This document shows, one piece after another, positions 37,521-46,675 of a stretch of 54,773 nt of DNA (its first letter is position 1; the number at the start of each line of letters is the position of its first letter). Origin of the DNA: an uncultured cyanobacterium (GTDB taxonomy: Bacteria; Cyanobacteriota; Cyanobacteriia; PCC-6307; Cyanobiaceae); the NCBI GenBank assembly GCA_903858015.1, contig CAIOGZ010000015.1, positions 1 through 54,773 of the forward strand, given 5' to 3'. A program made the translations under genes and the position numbers. The notes beneath the pieces were generated by a model. That model searched no databases and had not been told where the DNA came from. It was given only the letters and a program-made list of their open reading frames with translations.

Positions 37521-39674
37521 ATGTTGATCCAATTGTTCCGCAAACTTGGTGTCCAATCCAAGGTGCTGGCCATGGTGCTGCTGGCCAGCCTGCTGAGCCT
37601 GTTGCTCACCGGCCTGGTGAGTTACAGCATCGGTAGCCATGTGCTCACCACTGCGGTCACGAATCAATTGGTTGCCCTGCGCAACAGCCGTGTGGAAGCG
37701 ATCAAGGATTACTTCGGCTTCCTCACCAACCACGTGCTCACAATGGGCGAGGGCTTTCTAGTGATTGATGGCCTTAGGGATTTCCGTGCCGCCTATACCA
37801 AGCTTGATGGCACCGTGCTCAGCCCGGAGCAGCAAAAAAACATGCTTGCCTATTACAATAATGTATTCATGCCGAAGCTGAGAAAGAATGTTGATGGCGA
37901 TCCCGCCCTCGCCACCTACCTGCCGCAAACCCCGGCGGACCGCTTCTTCAGCTATTATTATACTGCGAATAATCCCTACCCCAAGCAACCGGCCCTGCTG
38001 GATGACGCCGGCGATGGCAGCGAATACAGCGCGGTGCATCGAAAATACAACAAACGCTTCCGACGCATTGCCGAGGTATTCGGCTATCGCGATATTTTAC
38101 TTGTCGATATCGATACGGCCAATGTTGTCTATAGTGTTGCCAAGGAGGCGGATATGGGCTCCAATCTCAAGACCGGCGTTTATGCGGACACGGCCCTGGC
38201 CAAGACTTTTGATGAGATCCGTAAATCGCGCGACCCCAATTTTGTTTACATCTCGGATACCGAGCACTACAAGGCCAGCTTCGGTGAGCCGGCCTTTTTC
38301 ATCGGCACTACCGTGTTTGATGGCGATAGGTTCATCGGCGCCCTGATCTATCAGGTCAATCCCGAGGCGATCGATCGGGTGATGACCGATAACAAGAAAT
38401 GGGAGCAGCAGGGACTGGGTAAAACAGGGGAGTCTTTTCTGGTGGGCCAGGATTTTAAATTCCGCTCCTCCCCCAGGGCGTTTCTTGAAAACCCAGATCA
38501 ATACTTCCAAACCCTTCGTTCTCAAGGCGTTTCGCAAGAGAAGATTGATTGGATCAAGAGGACCAACAGTCCGGTTCTGATTCAGGAGGTGAGAACCGAG
38601 GGGGCAAAGCGGGCTCTCGCCGGCCAGACCGGTGAGGCTGAGGAGTTCGATTACCGCGGTAAGCGGGTGTTGAAGTCTTATCAGCCGATCCGGATTGGCA
38701 AACATGAGTGGGGGTTGGTGGCCAAGATCGATAAGGCCGAAGCGCTGCAGGGGGTGCGCCGTCTGCGCGATGCCCTGCTGCTGCTGGGTGCCATCCTGAT
38801 CCCCCTGCTCACCCTGATGTCCCTGGCGCTGGCGCGCAGTTTCATCCAGCCGATTCAGCGCTTGATGCGGGCCACCAAGCAGATCATTGCCGGCGATAGC
38901 GCCGTGCAGGTAAAGGTGGATTCCGGGGATGAATTTGGCGAGCTTTCTAGCTCCTTCAACAGCATGGCCGCCACCCTGCAGCAGCGGGAGGAGGCGATCC
39001 GCTCCCAGCTGCAGGAGAACGACCGGCTGCTGCTCAACATCCTGCCGGCCCGCACGGCCGAGCGGCTCAAGCAGGGGGAACAGTCGATCACCGAGCAATA
39101 TCCGAGCGTCAGCGTGCTCTACGCCGATCTCGAAGGCTTCCAGGACCTTTCCGCCGAGCTGCCACCCGACCAGGCGATCGTGGTGCTCAATGAATTGATC
39201 GGGGCCTTCGATGATGCCGCTGAACGGTGCGGCGTCGAGAAGTTGCGCAGCACCGGCTCCAACTATCTGGCGGTCTGCGGCCTTTCGGTGCCGCGGATCG
39301 ACGATGAGAAGCGCACGGTGGAGCTGGCCCTGGCCATGCTGCAGGTGGTGGAGCGGCTCAGCGCCAAGCATGGCGTGCGGCTCAGCCTCGATATCGGCAT
39401 CCACACCGGCGCCCTGGCGGCCGGCGTGGTGGGCCGCGGCAAGTTCTATTACGACGTCTGGGGCGAAACCGTGACCATCGCCCGGGCCGTGCATACCTCC
39501 CCCAAGCAGAACGTGATTCAGGTCACCGAGCCGGTGCGGCGGGCCCTCGAAGGGCTCTACAACTTCGAGCCCCTGGCGCCCGTTGAGGTCAGGGGCGAGG
39601 GGGTCATTCCCATCTGGGAGCTGAGCCGCTTGGATCCCGCCCTGGTTGCCGCTGCTGCGGGAGGCGCAGCATGA
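37521..39674 (+). CDS. Cache-HAMP sensor with degenerate class III nucleotidyl cyclase domain
   Basis: A 717-aa membrane sensor: TM1 (about residues 15-36), a large periplasmic Cache-like domain (about 40-405), TM2 (about 410-435), HAMP (about 436-490), linker helix, and a class III cyclase domain (about 525-690). The fold markers VSVLYADLEGFQDLS and GKFYYDVWGE are clear. First metal Asp D536 is present. The second metal Asp is Ser580 (STGSNY instead of xxGDxY). The transition-state Asn and Arg are Thr652 and Ala656 (VTIARAV instead of VNxAxRM). It is therefore probably not an active cyclase, or uses changed chemistry. The stop overlaps the next gene as ATGA. Confidence 0.85.
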   Translation: MLIQLFRKLGVQSKVLAMVLLASLLSLLLTGLVSYSIGSHVLTTAVTNQLVALRNSRVEAIKDYFGFLTNHVLTMGEGFLVIDGLRDFRAAYTKLDGTVLSPEQQKNMLAYYNNVFMPKLRKNVDGDPALATYLPQTPADRFFSYYYTANNPYPKQPALLDDAGDGSEYSAVHRKYNKRFRRIAEVFGYRDILLVDIDTANVVYSVAKEADMGSNLKTGVYADTALAKTFDEIRKSRDPNFVYISDTEHYKASFGEPAFFIGTTVFDGDRFIGALIYQVNPEAIDRVMTDNKKWEQQGLGKTGESFLVGQDFKFRSSPRAFLENPDQYFQTLRSQGVSQEKIDWIKRTNSPVLIQEVRTEGAKRALAGQTGEAEEFDYRGKRVLKSYQPIRIGKHEWGLVAKIDKAEALQGVRRLRDALLLLGAILIPLLTLMSLALARSFIQPIQRLMRATKQIIAGDSAVQVKVDSGDEFGELSSSFNSMAATLQQREEAIRSQLQENDRLLLNILPARTAERLKQGEQSITEQYPSVSVLYADLEGFQDLSAELPPDQAIVVLNELIGAFDDAAERCGVEKLRSTGSNYLAVCGLSVPRIDDEKRTVELALAMLQVVERLSAKHGVRLSLDIGIHTGALAAGVVGRGKFYYDVWGETVTIARAVHTSPKQNVIQVTEPVRRALEGLYNFEPLAPVEVRGEGVIPIWELSRLDPALVAAAAGGAA

Positions 39675-41326
39675 GCAGCCCGCTCCTGTTCGCTGCTGCC
39701 GCCGCCAGCTCGGCCGCTGCGGCCGCCAGCGGCGCTGGCGCCAGCGCCGCCACTCCCGGTGGCAGCGCAACCCTGATCGCGCCGGGCGGCGCGGCTGCGG
39801 CAGCCCTCGGCCAGGTCAATCCGTTCTGGGTTTTCGTGCTGGTGCTGGGCTTCCCACTGCTGATGCTCCTGCTCGGCGAGGCACTCCGTTGGCTGCAGCG
39901 CCATCAACCGGTCTTCGTGGCGCCGCTGGCCATCCTGCGCAATTGGACGCTGCCGGCCCTGGCCCTTTATCTGCTGCTCGTGGAGCTGCTGGCGCGGCCC
40001 CGATCGGCGGTGGGGGTGCGGATCAGCGAGACCACGGTGTGGATCACCCTGATTCTGGCGGCCCTCTCGCTACTCAATGTGATCCTGTTTGAGGGGGCAC
40101 CACAGGGCAGCTGGCAGGCCAAGGTGCCGAAGCTGTTCCGCGATCTGGGCCGCTTCCTGCTGGTGCTGATCGGCTCGGCGATCGTGCTCTCCAGCGTCTG
40201 GGGGGCCGATCTGGGCGGCTTCCTCACCGCCCTGGGGGTGGGATCGCTGGTGCTGGGTCTGGCCCTGCAGGACAGCCTCGGCAACATCTTTTCGGGCGTG
40301 GCCCTGCTGTTCGAGCAGCCGATCGGTATGGGCGATTGGGTGCAGATCGGCGACAGCCTCGGCCAGGTGGTGGAGGTGAACTGGCGCTCGGTGCACCTGC
40401 AGACCATGAATGACGATCTGAGGGTGATCCCGAACTCGGAACTCGCCAAAGGCCAATTCGTCAACTTCAGCCGTCCCACACCCCTGCATCGGGTTGAAAT
40501 TCCGATCTCCTTCTCCTACGACGATCCCCCCAATCGGGTGCGCCAGCTGCTGATTGGGGCGGCGCTGGAAATTCCCGGTGTTCTCAGCACGCCGCCGCCG
40601 GATGTGGTGGTGGTGAGTTACGGCGATTTCGCGATCAACTACATGGTGCAGGTCTTTGCGCCCGATTTCTTAACCGGTGCCGTCATCCAGGATGAGATCA
40701 ACCGGCGCATCTGGTATCTGGCCAAGCGCCATGGCCTCACGATGCCCTACCCGATGCAGCAGGAGGTTCCCTACGAGTCCACCGCCCCCACGCCCGTTGA
40801 GCAGGGTGTGGCCTCGCTGCAATTGCTGAAGAGCACACCCGGCTTCGCCTCCCTCTCCAGCGAACGGCTGGAGCAGCTGCTGGCCGCGTGCGAGGTCCGC
40901 TCCTACGCCACCCATGAGGTGGTGCTGCACCGCCAGATGCCCCTCGATGGCCTGTACCTCATCCTGAGCGGCGAGGCCGAGCTGGTGGTGCCCGATGCCA
41001 GGGGACGGCCCTGCAGCCTGGGGGTGCTGCTGCGGGGGGAATGCTTCGGCGAGAAGAGTTCGCTGCTGCATGGCCGCATCGCCGAAACTACCGTGCTCGC
41101 CTGCGATGACCTCGAGGTGCTGGTGATCCCCTACGAGCGTCTGCAGGAGTTGCTGGTGGAATCGCCGCGCCTGGCCTCCGATCTGGCCGAGGTGATCGAG
41201 ATTCGTCAGCGGGCCGTGGCGAAGGTGCTGGAGGGGGGGCTGCAGCGGCGGGGATCGGCGGGAACCCCGTTGCCAGAATCTGTCGAAGGCGAGGCGGTCG
41301 GTGGGAGCGCCTCTGGGGGTGTGTAG
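39671..41326 (+). CDS. MscS-type mechanosensitive channel with C-terminal cyclic-nucleotide-binding domain
   Basis: A 551-aa channel of the bCNG class: an Ala-rich N-terminus and TM helices to about residue 180, the MscS pore helix and beta domain (FLTALGVGSLVLGLALQDSL to RVIPNSELAKGQFVNFSRP, about 190-275), then a CRP-like nucleotide-binding domain (about 385-525). In the phosphate-binding cassette FGE is present (459-461). The position of the invariant CRP Arg82 is Ala471 and of Ser83 is Glu472 (GRIAETTV). Ligand binding is therefore doubtful or altered. It is translationally coupled to the degenerate cyclase. Confidence 0.88.
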   Translation: MSSPLLFAAAAASSAAAAASGAGASAATPGGSATLIAPGGAAAAALGQVNPFWVFVLVLGFPLLMLLLGEALRWLQRHQPVFVAPLAILRNWTLPALALYLLLVELLARPRSAVGVRISETTVWITLILAALSLLNVILFEGAPQGSWQAKVPKLFRDLGRFLLVLIGSAIVLSSVWGADLGGFLTALGVGSLVLGLALQDSLGNIFSGVALLFEQPIGMGDWVQIGDSLGQVVEVNWRSVHLQTMNDDLRVIPNSELAKGQFVNFSRPTPLHRVEIPISFSYDDPPNRVRQLLIGAALEIPGVLSTPPPDVVVVSYGDFAINYMVQVFAPDFLTGAVIQDEINRRIWYLAKRHGLTMPYPMQQEVPYESTAPTPVEQGVASLQLLKSTPGFASLSSERLEQLLAACEVRSYATHEVVLHRQMPLDGLYLILSGEAELVVPDARGRPCSLGVLLRGECFGEKSSLLHGRIAETTVLACDDLEVLVIPYERLQELLVESPRLASDLAEVIEIRQRAVAKVLEGGLQRRGSAGTPLPESVEGEAVGGSASGGV

Positions 41327-41355
41327 GAATGATGTCATTGAGGTAAGCGAGATGA

Positions 41356-42105
41356 TCATTTAGCAGCCCCTGGAAATGCTCCGTCGATCAGAAACAGCTC
41401 GCGCCCAAAACGATGCAGCTTGCCGTCGTCGTGACCGAGGAAAGTGGTGTGATCTGCCGAGATTTCGGTGCTGATCTCCACCTGATCGAAGGGAGTGGAC
41501 TGAAACACTTCCGGGGTAAAGACACCCACTTGCACCAGCGCATCCATGGAGCGGGCGCTGAGGTATTCAAAGGCCCCAATCCCTTGATCGCGCATCCAGG
41601 CGCCGAGCTGTTGGGTGGGCCCGTAGGCGAGGGGATCCCGCAGGCTGGCCTGGGCCGCTTCAGCGGCGATGGCCTGCAGCCTCAAGCCTCGGCTGGCATT
41701 GAGCAGCACCGAGAACAGCGTTTGGCGGCGGCGGATCGGCGCGGCTGGCGGGTCGATCAGTCCCTCCCAGAACAACAAGCCGTAGTAGGCCCCCTCCACC
41801 AGGCAGCCGCCGCGGCTGCGCGACCCGTAGAACATCCCCCTGTACTGACGGCTGCCGAAACGGGATCCATGGCGTAGGGGCGGGTAGCGGAAGGGGGTTG
41901 TCAGCAATGGATGGCTGGGGGTGTCGGGCCCAGCGGCTTGCAGCGGCGGCTTGCTGGTTTCCACCATGGCTTCGAGGCGGGCCAGCTGCTCAAGGTTGTC
42001 CACCAGCGGCTCCAGGCTGTTGATGCCCTGCTGCTGCACAAGGCGCAGTACCGTCCCCCGCAGGGCCACTTCGGGAGCAGCCGCAACGATGGGGCGAAGG
42101 TCCAT
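41356..42105 (-). CDS. RES-domain toxin
   Basis: A 249-aa toxin of the RES family, which kills by degrading NAD+ or ADP-ribosylating targets. The conserved R-x3-G ... SRQYRGMFYGSRS region and E-x-AYYG (VEGAYYGLLFWEG) form the active-site half; Y and E residues are preserved. It starts 3 bp after the antitoxin stop, so the two form one operon with antitoxin first. It converges on the channel gene with a 29-bp gap. Confidence 0.88.
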   Translation of the reverse strand: MDLRPIVAAAPEVALRGTVLRLVQQQGINSLEPLVDNLEQLARLEAMVETSKPPLQAAGPDTPSHPLLTTPFRYPPLRHGSRFGSRQYRGMFYGSRSRGGCLVEGAYYGLLFWEGLIDPPAAPIRRRQTLFSVLLNASRGLRLQAIAAEAAQASLRDPLAYGPTQQLGAWMRDQGIGAFEYLSARSMDALVQVGVFTPEVFQSTPFDQVEISTEISADHTTFLGHDDGKLHRFGRELFLIDGAFPGAAK

Positions 42106-42108
42106 CGC

Positions 42109-42495
42109 TCAGATTGGAGCGCGCATGGCGTCGAGGTACTGCACGATTTCAACCAGCCCCTCGGTGCGCTGCACCTGCTCGGCCGGCAAGCCGCCGGTAT
42201 GGCGGTTGGCGGTGTGGAACCAGTGGCGCAGCTGGCGGCGATCGTTGCCGACGAGAACCGAGAGGCTGCGGTAGAGGCGGATGAGCAGCAGCGCCAGCTC
42301 GCCGGTTTTGGATGTTGGCTCAATGCCCTTGGCGCGGTTCAGCGTCGAGCGGTCTTTCCCCAGCACCCTGGCCAGGGCGGTTCGGCTCAGCTCCAGTTCA
42401 TCGGCGGCGCGCATCACGGCTTGCAGCAGCAGCTGGCCATCGCTGAGCGGTGCCGCTGTTTGAGGGACCGGAGGAGCACGATCGACGACCGCCAT
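42109..42495 (-). CDS. Xre/MbcA/ParS-type antitoxin (DUF2384)
   Basis: A 128-aa antitoxin of the RES-Xre system. The N-terminal HTH is LSRTALARVLGKDRSTLNRA. The C-terminal DUF2384 toxin-binding segment (WFHTANRHTGGLPAEQVQRT, then EGLVEIVQYLDAM) follows. It normally represses its own promoter. It is divergent from the MNT/HEPN module, with a 141-bp shared intergenic region. Confidence 0.9.
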   Translation of the reverse strand: MAVVDRAPPVPQTAAPLSDGQLLLQAVMRAADELELSRTALARVLGKDRSTLNRAKGIEPTSKTGELALLLIRLYRSLSVLVGNDRRQLRHWFHTANRHTGGLPAEQVQRTEGLVEIVQYLDAMRAPI

Positions 42496-42636
42496 GGCTT
42501 TGCTGCATTTGCAACGATACTAGCCTCGATGATGCGTATGCGCCAGTTGAAGGCGCGTTGCCGGTCGCGCCAGCGCAGGATTCGGGCAAGGCCATGGGGC
42601 CGCCGTGGATCGATGCCATCGCCCTAGCCTGCAGCC

Positions 42637-42990
42637 ATGGCGAAACCCGCCCCCACAATCGAAACCGACCTGGAGGCGGTGACTGCCGCCCTAGCCGGGG
42701 TTGAACCCAGGCCAGGGCGTGTGCTGCTGTTTGGCTCCCGGGCTCGGGGGGATGGGCGGCCTGATTCCGACATCGATCTGCTGGTGGTGATGCCCCAGGC
42801 CACGCTCACCCCGCAGGAACGGCAACAGGCGTTGCGTTCGCTGCGGGCGGCGCTGCGCCCCCTGCCGTTGTCGGTGGGGGTAGATCTGGTGGTGGTGGGA
42901 GAGGAGGATGCCCAGCGACTGGCGGGCTCCCGCTGGCATGTGGTGGCGCGGGCCCTGCGCGAGGGGAAGGAGCTGCATGTCGCCGGCTGA
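42637..42990 (+). CDS. MNT-family nucleotidyltransferase (antitoxin-type)
   Basis: A 117-aa minimal nucleotidyltransferase. The active site is LLFGSRARGDGRPDSDIDLL (GSxARG-x7-SDIDL) with a third Asp in GVDLVVV. In MNT/HEPN pairs this protein neutralises the HEPN RNase, in known cases by AMPylating it. It overlaps the HEPN gene by 14 bp. Confidence 0.9.
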   Translation: MAKPAPTIETDLEAVTAALAGVEPRPGRVLLFGSRARGDGRPDSDIDLLVVMPQATLTPQERQQALRSLRAALRPLPLSVGVDLVVVGEEDAQRLAGSRWHVVARALREGKELHVAG

Positions 42991-43357
42991 AGACGCGTTG
43001 CTGTTACTGCGGCTTGCTGAGCGGCATCTGGGCAGCCTCAGGGGAACCCTGGACCCCGGGACATTTGCGGAGGAAGACTGGGGTTTTCTGGCGCAACAGA
43101 CCCTGGAGAAGCTGCTCAAGGCTTTGCTGGTGCTTCACTGCCAGGAACCACCCCGCAGCCATTCGCTGCAACGTCTGCTGCAGGAGCTCGCCCGCTGCGG
43201 CCAAACCCTGGGCGTCGCTCCAGAGTTACTGGAGCTAGATGACTTCGCGGTGCTGGCCCGCTATGACGCCGACCCCACTCCCCTGCCGGCTGAACGCCGG
43301 TTGCTGCTGGAGCAGCTTGAGGCTTTCCATGCGGAGGTGCGGCAGCGTCTGAGCTGA
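42977..43357 (+). CDS. HEPN-domain protein (toxin partner of MNT)
   Basis: A 126-aa all-helical HEPN protein. The helix QQTLEKLLKALLVLH followed by RSHSLQRLLQEL is the typical A-x-K-x2-KA-L ... H-x-L motif of the HEPN family. The R-x4-6-H catalytic motif is not clearly in the classical spacing, so RNase activity is uncertain. ATG 42977 lies inside the MNT gene, overlapping by 14 bp. Confidence 0.85.
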   Translation: MSPAEDALLLLRLAERHLGSLRGTLDPGTFAEEDWGFLAQQTLEKLLKALLVLHCQEPPRSHSLQRLLQELARCGQTLGVAPELLELDDFAVLARYDADPTPLPAERRLLLEQLEAFHAEVRQRLS

Positions 43358-43427
43358 AACCGGTTTGGATATGGCATTCCTGAGGAAGGATTGAGAATGG
43401 TTGACAGAAAGCAAATGCTTTGTATCT

Positions 43428-43463
43428 GTGGTTATCGGAATCTGCCACTATAAAGTTCGAAGG
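43428..43463 (+). other. Integron-like core site A
   Basis: A 36-bp sequence starting GTGGTTATCGGAA and ending AGTTCGAAGG. It aligns without gaps to three other sites in the window (43684, 49274, 50910). In all four the GTT core begins 27 nt after the start. Its GTT (43455) is the left boundary of the first 256-bp unit. Confidence 0.65.
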
Positions 43464-43719
43464 AACTGATTAGTCAGACTGCGTGCTTTTGCCTTGTATC
43501 GTTCCAATGGCTGCTCTGGTCAGCCTATCTCGGGTGTGTATCGTGACGAATACGGAGTTATCGGACCCGCAAATCACGGCGATGCTTGGGTGTCACTCGT
43601 CAAGGATTACTTCACCGCAATGGTTTTGCTGGAATCCATTCCTATGCTGCAGCGCGGTTCACGGAAAGGGGGGCTTGCGGGGTGTGGTCCTCGGAACCGG
43701 CTAAGAAAAAGTTAGAAGA
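43455..43719 (+). repeat. 256-bp gene-less cassette-like unit, copy 1, with core site B
   Basis: Runs from the GTT at 43455 to the GTT at 43711, exactly 256 bp. It begins GTTCGAAGGA, then TTAGTCAGACTGCG a few bases on, and ends with core site B (43684-43719, GTGGTCCTCGGAACC ... AGTTAGAAG). Copy 2 at 50681-50937 has the same length and the same first bases, with roughly two-thirds identity throughout. Upstream flanks differ completely, and similarity starts exactly at the GTT. That is how integron cassettes behave. A motif GNGGTTNNCGGAMC recurs inside it. No convincing gene. Confidence 0.7.
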
Positions 43720-43864
43720 TCAAGCTGGCCTGATGTCAAGCCAGGAATTCTACATGCCCCGAGCGAGGCATTTCGTCGCTGTCAACTTCACCAGCGCTTT
43801 CGCGTTGGCCCATACCTTGGTTGGCGGGGCAAGGGAATACTGCTCTTAGTACAGCCCTGACGCG

Positions 43865-44848
43865 ATGAATGATCCCAATACCCGTGCGCCAAGACTGCTG
43901 GAGCGCTATCGCGAGGAAATGCTGGTGAGGCGTTATGCAAATCGCACCATCACTAGCTACGTGTCTTGGGTGCGCCGCTATCTGCGCTTTCACCACCTGC
44001 GTCATCCCAGAGAGATGGGCCAGGACGAGATTAATGCCTTCCTTACCCACCTCGCAGTGACTGAAAAACTTAGCGCATCCAGCCAGAATCAGGCCCTTGG
44101 CGCATTGCTGTTCCTCTATCGCACCGTGCTTGGTTTTGATGTCGGCAGTCTGGAGGGTGTCGTGCGGGGCCATCGACCACAACGATTGCCCGTTGTTCTG
44201 ACTGAGAATGAAGTTAGAAGGGTTCTCAGTAATCTGCAGGGCACCCCTGCCTTGGTAGCACCAATACTTTACGGTAGTGGATTGAGGCTCATGGAGGCGC
44301 TTTGCCTACGGATCAAGGATGTGGACTTCGAGAAAAACTCTATTGTGGTTCGGGATGGAAAGGGAGATAAAGATCGAATCACCATGTTACCGGAGAGCCT
44401 TAAGGCGTCGTTGCAGTCACACTTGAGGAGCGTGTACGGACTGCACCAGAAGGATCTTTCTGAGGGATGGGGGCGCGTGGAATTGCCTAATGCTTTGGCG
44501 AGAAAGTATGTCAACGCTGCTAAGGAGTGGGGCTGGCAGTGGGTATTTCCCCAACAGCATCGATGGAGGAATCGAAAAAGTGGAGAACAAGGGCGTTACC
44601 ACATCGATGCCAGCCAGATACAGAAAGCGATGCGTGCAGCAGTGCAAGCAGCAGGCATCCACAAGCCCGCAAAGTGTCACACATTGCGCCATTCTTTTGC
44701 CACCCACCTACTGGAGCGAGGTTACGATATCCGTACGATCCAGGAGTTGCTTGGCCATAGTGATGTAAAAACCACGATGATCTATACCCACGTACTCAAT
44801 CGTGGAGTGGTTGGTGTAAAAAGCCCTGCAGATCTTCTCTTTTCCTAG
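43865..44848 (+). CDS. intI: Integron integrase (IntI-type tyrosine recombinase)
   Basis: A 327-aa tyrosine recombinase with the R-H-R-H-Y catalytic set: R141 ([13 protein letters not shown]), H272 and R275 ([13 protein letters not shown]), H298 ([10 protein letters not shown]) and nucleophile Y307 ([10 protein letters not shown]). The extra segment between R141 and H272 that marks IntI proteins is present ([20 protein letters not shown], residues 221-240, then [21 protein letters not shown]). The C-terminal GVKSPADLL is also IntI-like. It inserts and excises cassettes between attI and attC sites. The gene points toward the cassettes, the inverted arrangement. It is more AT-rich than the host genes. 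ATG start at 43865. Confidence 0.93.
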   Translation: MNDPNTRAPRLLERYREEMLVRRYANRTITSYVSWVRRYLRFHHLRHPREMGQDEINAFLTHLAVTEKLSASSQNQALGALLFLYRTVLGFDVGSLEGVVRGHRPQRLPVVLTENEVRRVLSNLQGTPALVAPILYGSGLRLMEALCLRIKDVDFEKNSIVVRDGKGDKDRITMLPESLKASLQSHLRSVYGLHQKDLSEGWGRVELPNALARKYVNAAKEWGWQWVFPQQHRWRNRKSGEQGRYHIDASQIQKAMRAAVQAAGIHKPAKCHTLRHSFATHLLERGYDIRTIQELLGHSDVKTTMIYTHVLNRGVVGVKSPADLLFS

Positions 44849-44891
44849 CAAGCGCTAAGGACCAGGTCAGCAGGGAAACCGTGGCTAAGCT

Positions 44892-45061
44892 TGGGATGTT
44901 ATGCGGACCCGTCCATCATGCTTGGCCGGAACGGCCCCATCCTTGAGAAGCCTTGCTGTGCAATCGATATGAGGCACCAGTTCAAACCGGTTTAAGCATG
45001 ATAGACTGAAACGAGACTGGCCTGATGGGATGTTATGCGGTCCGCCCATACAGCGTTAGGC
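44892..45061 (+). other. Probable attI site of the integron
   Basis: Two identical 15-bp direct repeats TGGGATGTTATGCGG (44892-44906 and 45026-45040) recall the GATGTTAYG direct repeats of attI1. The region ends in the core AGCGTTAGGC (GTTAGGC at 45055-45061, matching GTTRRRY). It lies between the intI stop and the first cassette. No gene is seen from 44849 to 45218. Confidence 0.65.
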
Positions 45062-45218
45062 ATTTAGGCCTCAATGTGTGCCTGATTTCTTCGCGTGTAG
45101 GCTGCTTCTCCCCGGCAAGGCAAAACTTGGAGTGTAATCTTATGTAAAGAAGTGGTAGACAAGACCATGGGGCAATGCCTAGTTTTGTAGTAGCCCTTCA
45201 TTCTTGTTAACCTAAATC

Positions 45219-45716
45219 ATGGCTTTAGCCGACATTCTTGACACAAATGACAGTAAACGCACTTTTGAAACGTCAAAAAGTATAGAGATTACTAAACATA
45301 CAGTAAAGTTTGGATCATCGGTTTACCAATTTAGAAATGTGACTGGATTTAGGGTTGGCGATATACCAAAAAATAAGTTCCCTCTTATGCCTGTTATTGT
45401 TTTGACAGCTGCAGGTATGCTAACAATTGCCCTGGGATTTGGCTGGATTCTTCTTTTAATCGCTATTTTCATGGTTGTAGGATATTTCAGCCAGACTCAG
45501 TATTATGGATTAAGTCTATATCTGAATTCCGGGCAGGAAAGGTTCTTTGTTAGCACAGATAAAAACTTTCTTGTACAGATTGTTTCAGTATTGTACGATT
45601 TTATGGAATCCCAGAGTGATGGAATTGTAAACATTGATTTGAGTAACAGATCGGTAAATGTAGGGAGGGACTTGCACGGCACTGCAAATACTGGGGACAA
45701 GAATTTAATTCAATAA
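45219..45716 (+). CDS. Cassette 1 membrane protein, DUF6232-like, with C-terminal LHGTANTGD motif
   Basis: A 165-aa protein: an N-terminal beta region, two TM segments (about 65-100: PVIVLTAAGMLTIALGFGWI and then LLLIAIFMVVGYFS), a second soluble part, and a C-terminal tail VGRDLHGTANTGDKN. The layout (short beta, two TM, PH-like domain) resembles the DUF6232 family. The tail motif recurs at the N-terminus of the next protein. AT-rich, no homologue recognised with certainty. Confidence 0.72.
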   Translation: MALADILDTNDSKRTFETSKSIEITKHTVKFGSSVYQFRNVTGFRVGDIPKNKFPLMPVIVLTAAGMLTIALGFGWILLLIAIFMVVGYFSQTQYYGLSLYLNSGQERFFVSTDKNFLVQIVSVLYDFMESQSDGIVNIDLSNRSVNVGRDLHGTANTGDKNLIQ

Positions 45717-45749
45717 TATATTTAAATATCCTTTCACCAGGCCAGCCTT

Positions 45750-46121
45750 ATGCAAGACCGTTCAATAAAAATTGGTGGCTCACTCCATGGTGTTGCCAAT
45801 ACTGGTGATAATGCAGCTATTCATAGCCATTCGCAGGCTGATACTAAGGACGACTTGAATACCGCCCTCGGTAGAATGTTTTATGAATTAGCTAGCCGAT
45901 ATCCAGACATACCTAACACTCATAGGATATTTATCTTTGAAGCTGAACTTATACAAAAGATTCATGAAAATCCAACATTGAGGCAACGGCTCTTTAACGC
46001 TGTTAAAATGGGAGGGATTGAACTTTCAAAGGTCCTAACTAACAACCCCTTTGTCAGCGTATCAATAGAACTGGTTAAAGGTTGGCTCGAAGCTGATAAC
46101 TACAAACAGGCCACTAAGTAG
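45750..46121 (+). CDS. Cassette 1 soluble protein starting with the LHGVANTGD motif
   Basis: A 123-aa soluble protein: a beta strand/motif IGGSLHGVANTGDNA (residues 7-21), then an alpha-helical domain (DDLNTALGRMFYELASRYPD ... LRQRLFNAVKMGGIELSKVL). It starts 33 bp after the membrane protein. The motif near the N-terminus is the same as at the C-terminus of its neighbour, suggesting the two bind each other or form mixed filaments. No family recognised; resembles effector-associated helical domains only loosely. Confidence 0.7.
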   Translation: MQDRSIKIGGSLHGVANTGDNAAIHSHSQADTKDDLNTALGRMFYELASRYPDIPNTHRIFIFEAELIQKIHENPTLRQRLFNAVKMGGIELSKVLTNNPFVSVSIELVKGWLEADNYKQATK

Positions 46122-46534
46122 CATCTAGACCAAAGTATTCCTTCCTAAGCATATCTTTTTGTCCATGGCCTCCGGAAGTATTAGATACACGTAAACGGAA
46201 TTGTGCTATCTACCAAGCCCAATATATCAGAAGGCACACACAACAAATAGAACTTATCCAGAAATGTGGCTCTACAACTTGAGACTGGCGGTCTTTTTTG
46301 AATTCATAGAATGATCGATGATTTAAAGTTATCAAAAGGCATCCAGTAATGAATTTGGTCAATCTGGTCAATGCGATATATTGTACATAAATATCAATAA
46401 TAATAAAGACGAGCATCTGCATTCTTACTTTTTCGGAGCGGGCTACGCCGAAACTATTCTAGATTAGAGGGACTATGTCGGCTCTGCCTGCATATCCGTG
46501 TTAAACCAAGCGGGAACTACCTTACTCAGGAACT
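46122..46534. other. Non-coding part of cassette 1
   Basis: AT-rich, 410 bp without a convincing gene. A minus-strand 70-codon frame (46210-46422) is hydrophobic but has no supporting context. At 46428-46451 an imperfect hairpin TTTCGG ... CCGAAA contains GGCTACGCC, similar in style to palindromic micro-inserts seen near 48400 and 48960. Confidence 0.35.
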
Positions 46535-46621
46535 GCCTAACATCATCATCCACCCGACCCGCTCCAACGTCTGCTTGGTTCTACAAGATCTCTTTCGGGC
46601 GGGTGATGATGAGCGTTAGAC
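46535..46621 (+). other. attC site 1 (end of cassette 1)
   Basis: Starts GCCTAAC (RYYYAAC) and ends GTTAGAC (GTTRRRY, 46615-46621), 87 bp. The inner arms ATCATCATCCACCCG and CGGGTGATGATGAGC pair with one unpaired base on one side, the extrahelical-base asymmetry that gives attC its polarity. Confidence 0.88.
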
Positions 46622-46675
46622 GTACCTAAGGCAGGATCGCTATACTTTGTTCCAATCTCCGCCTCGTTCCACTCC

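Noticed and set aside
46210..46422. 70-aa hydrophobic minus-strand ORF in cassette 1
   Set aside because: AT-rich region gives hydrophobic frames by chance; orientation opposes the cassette genes.
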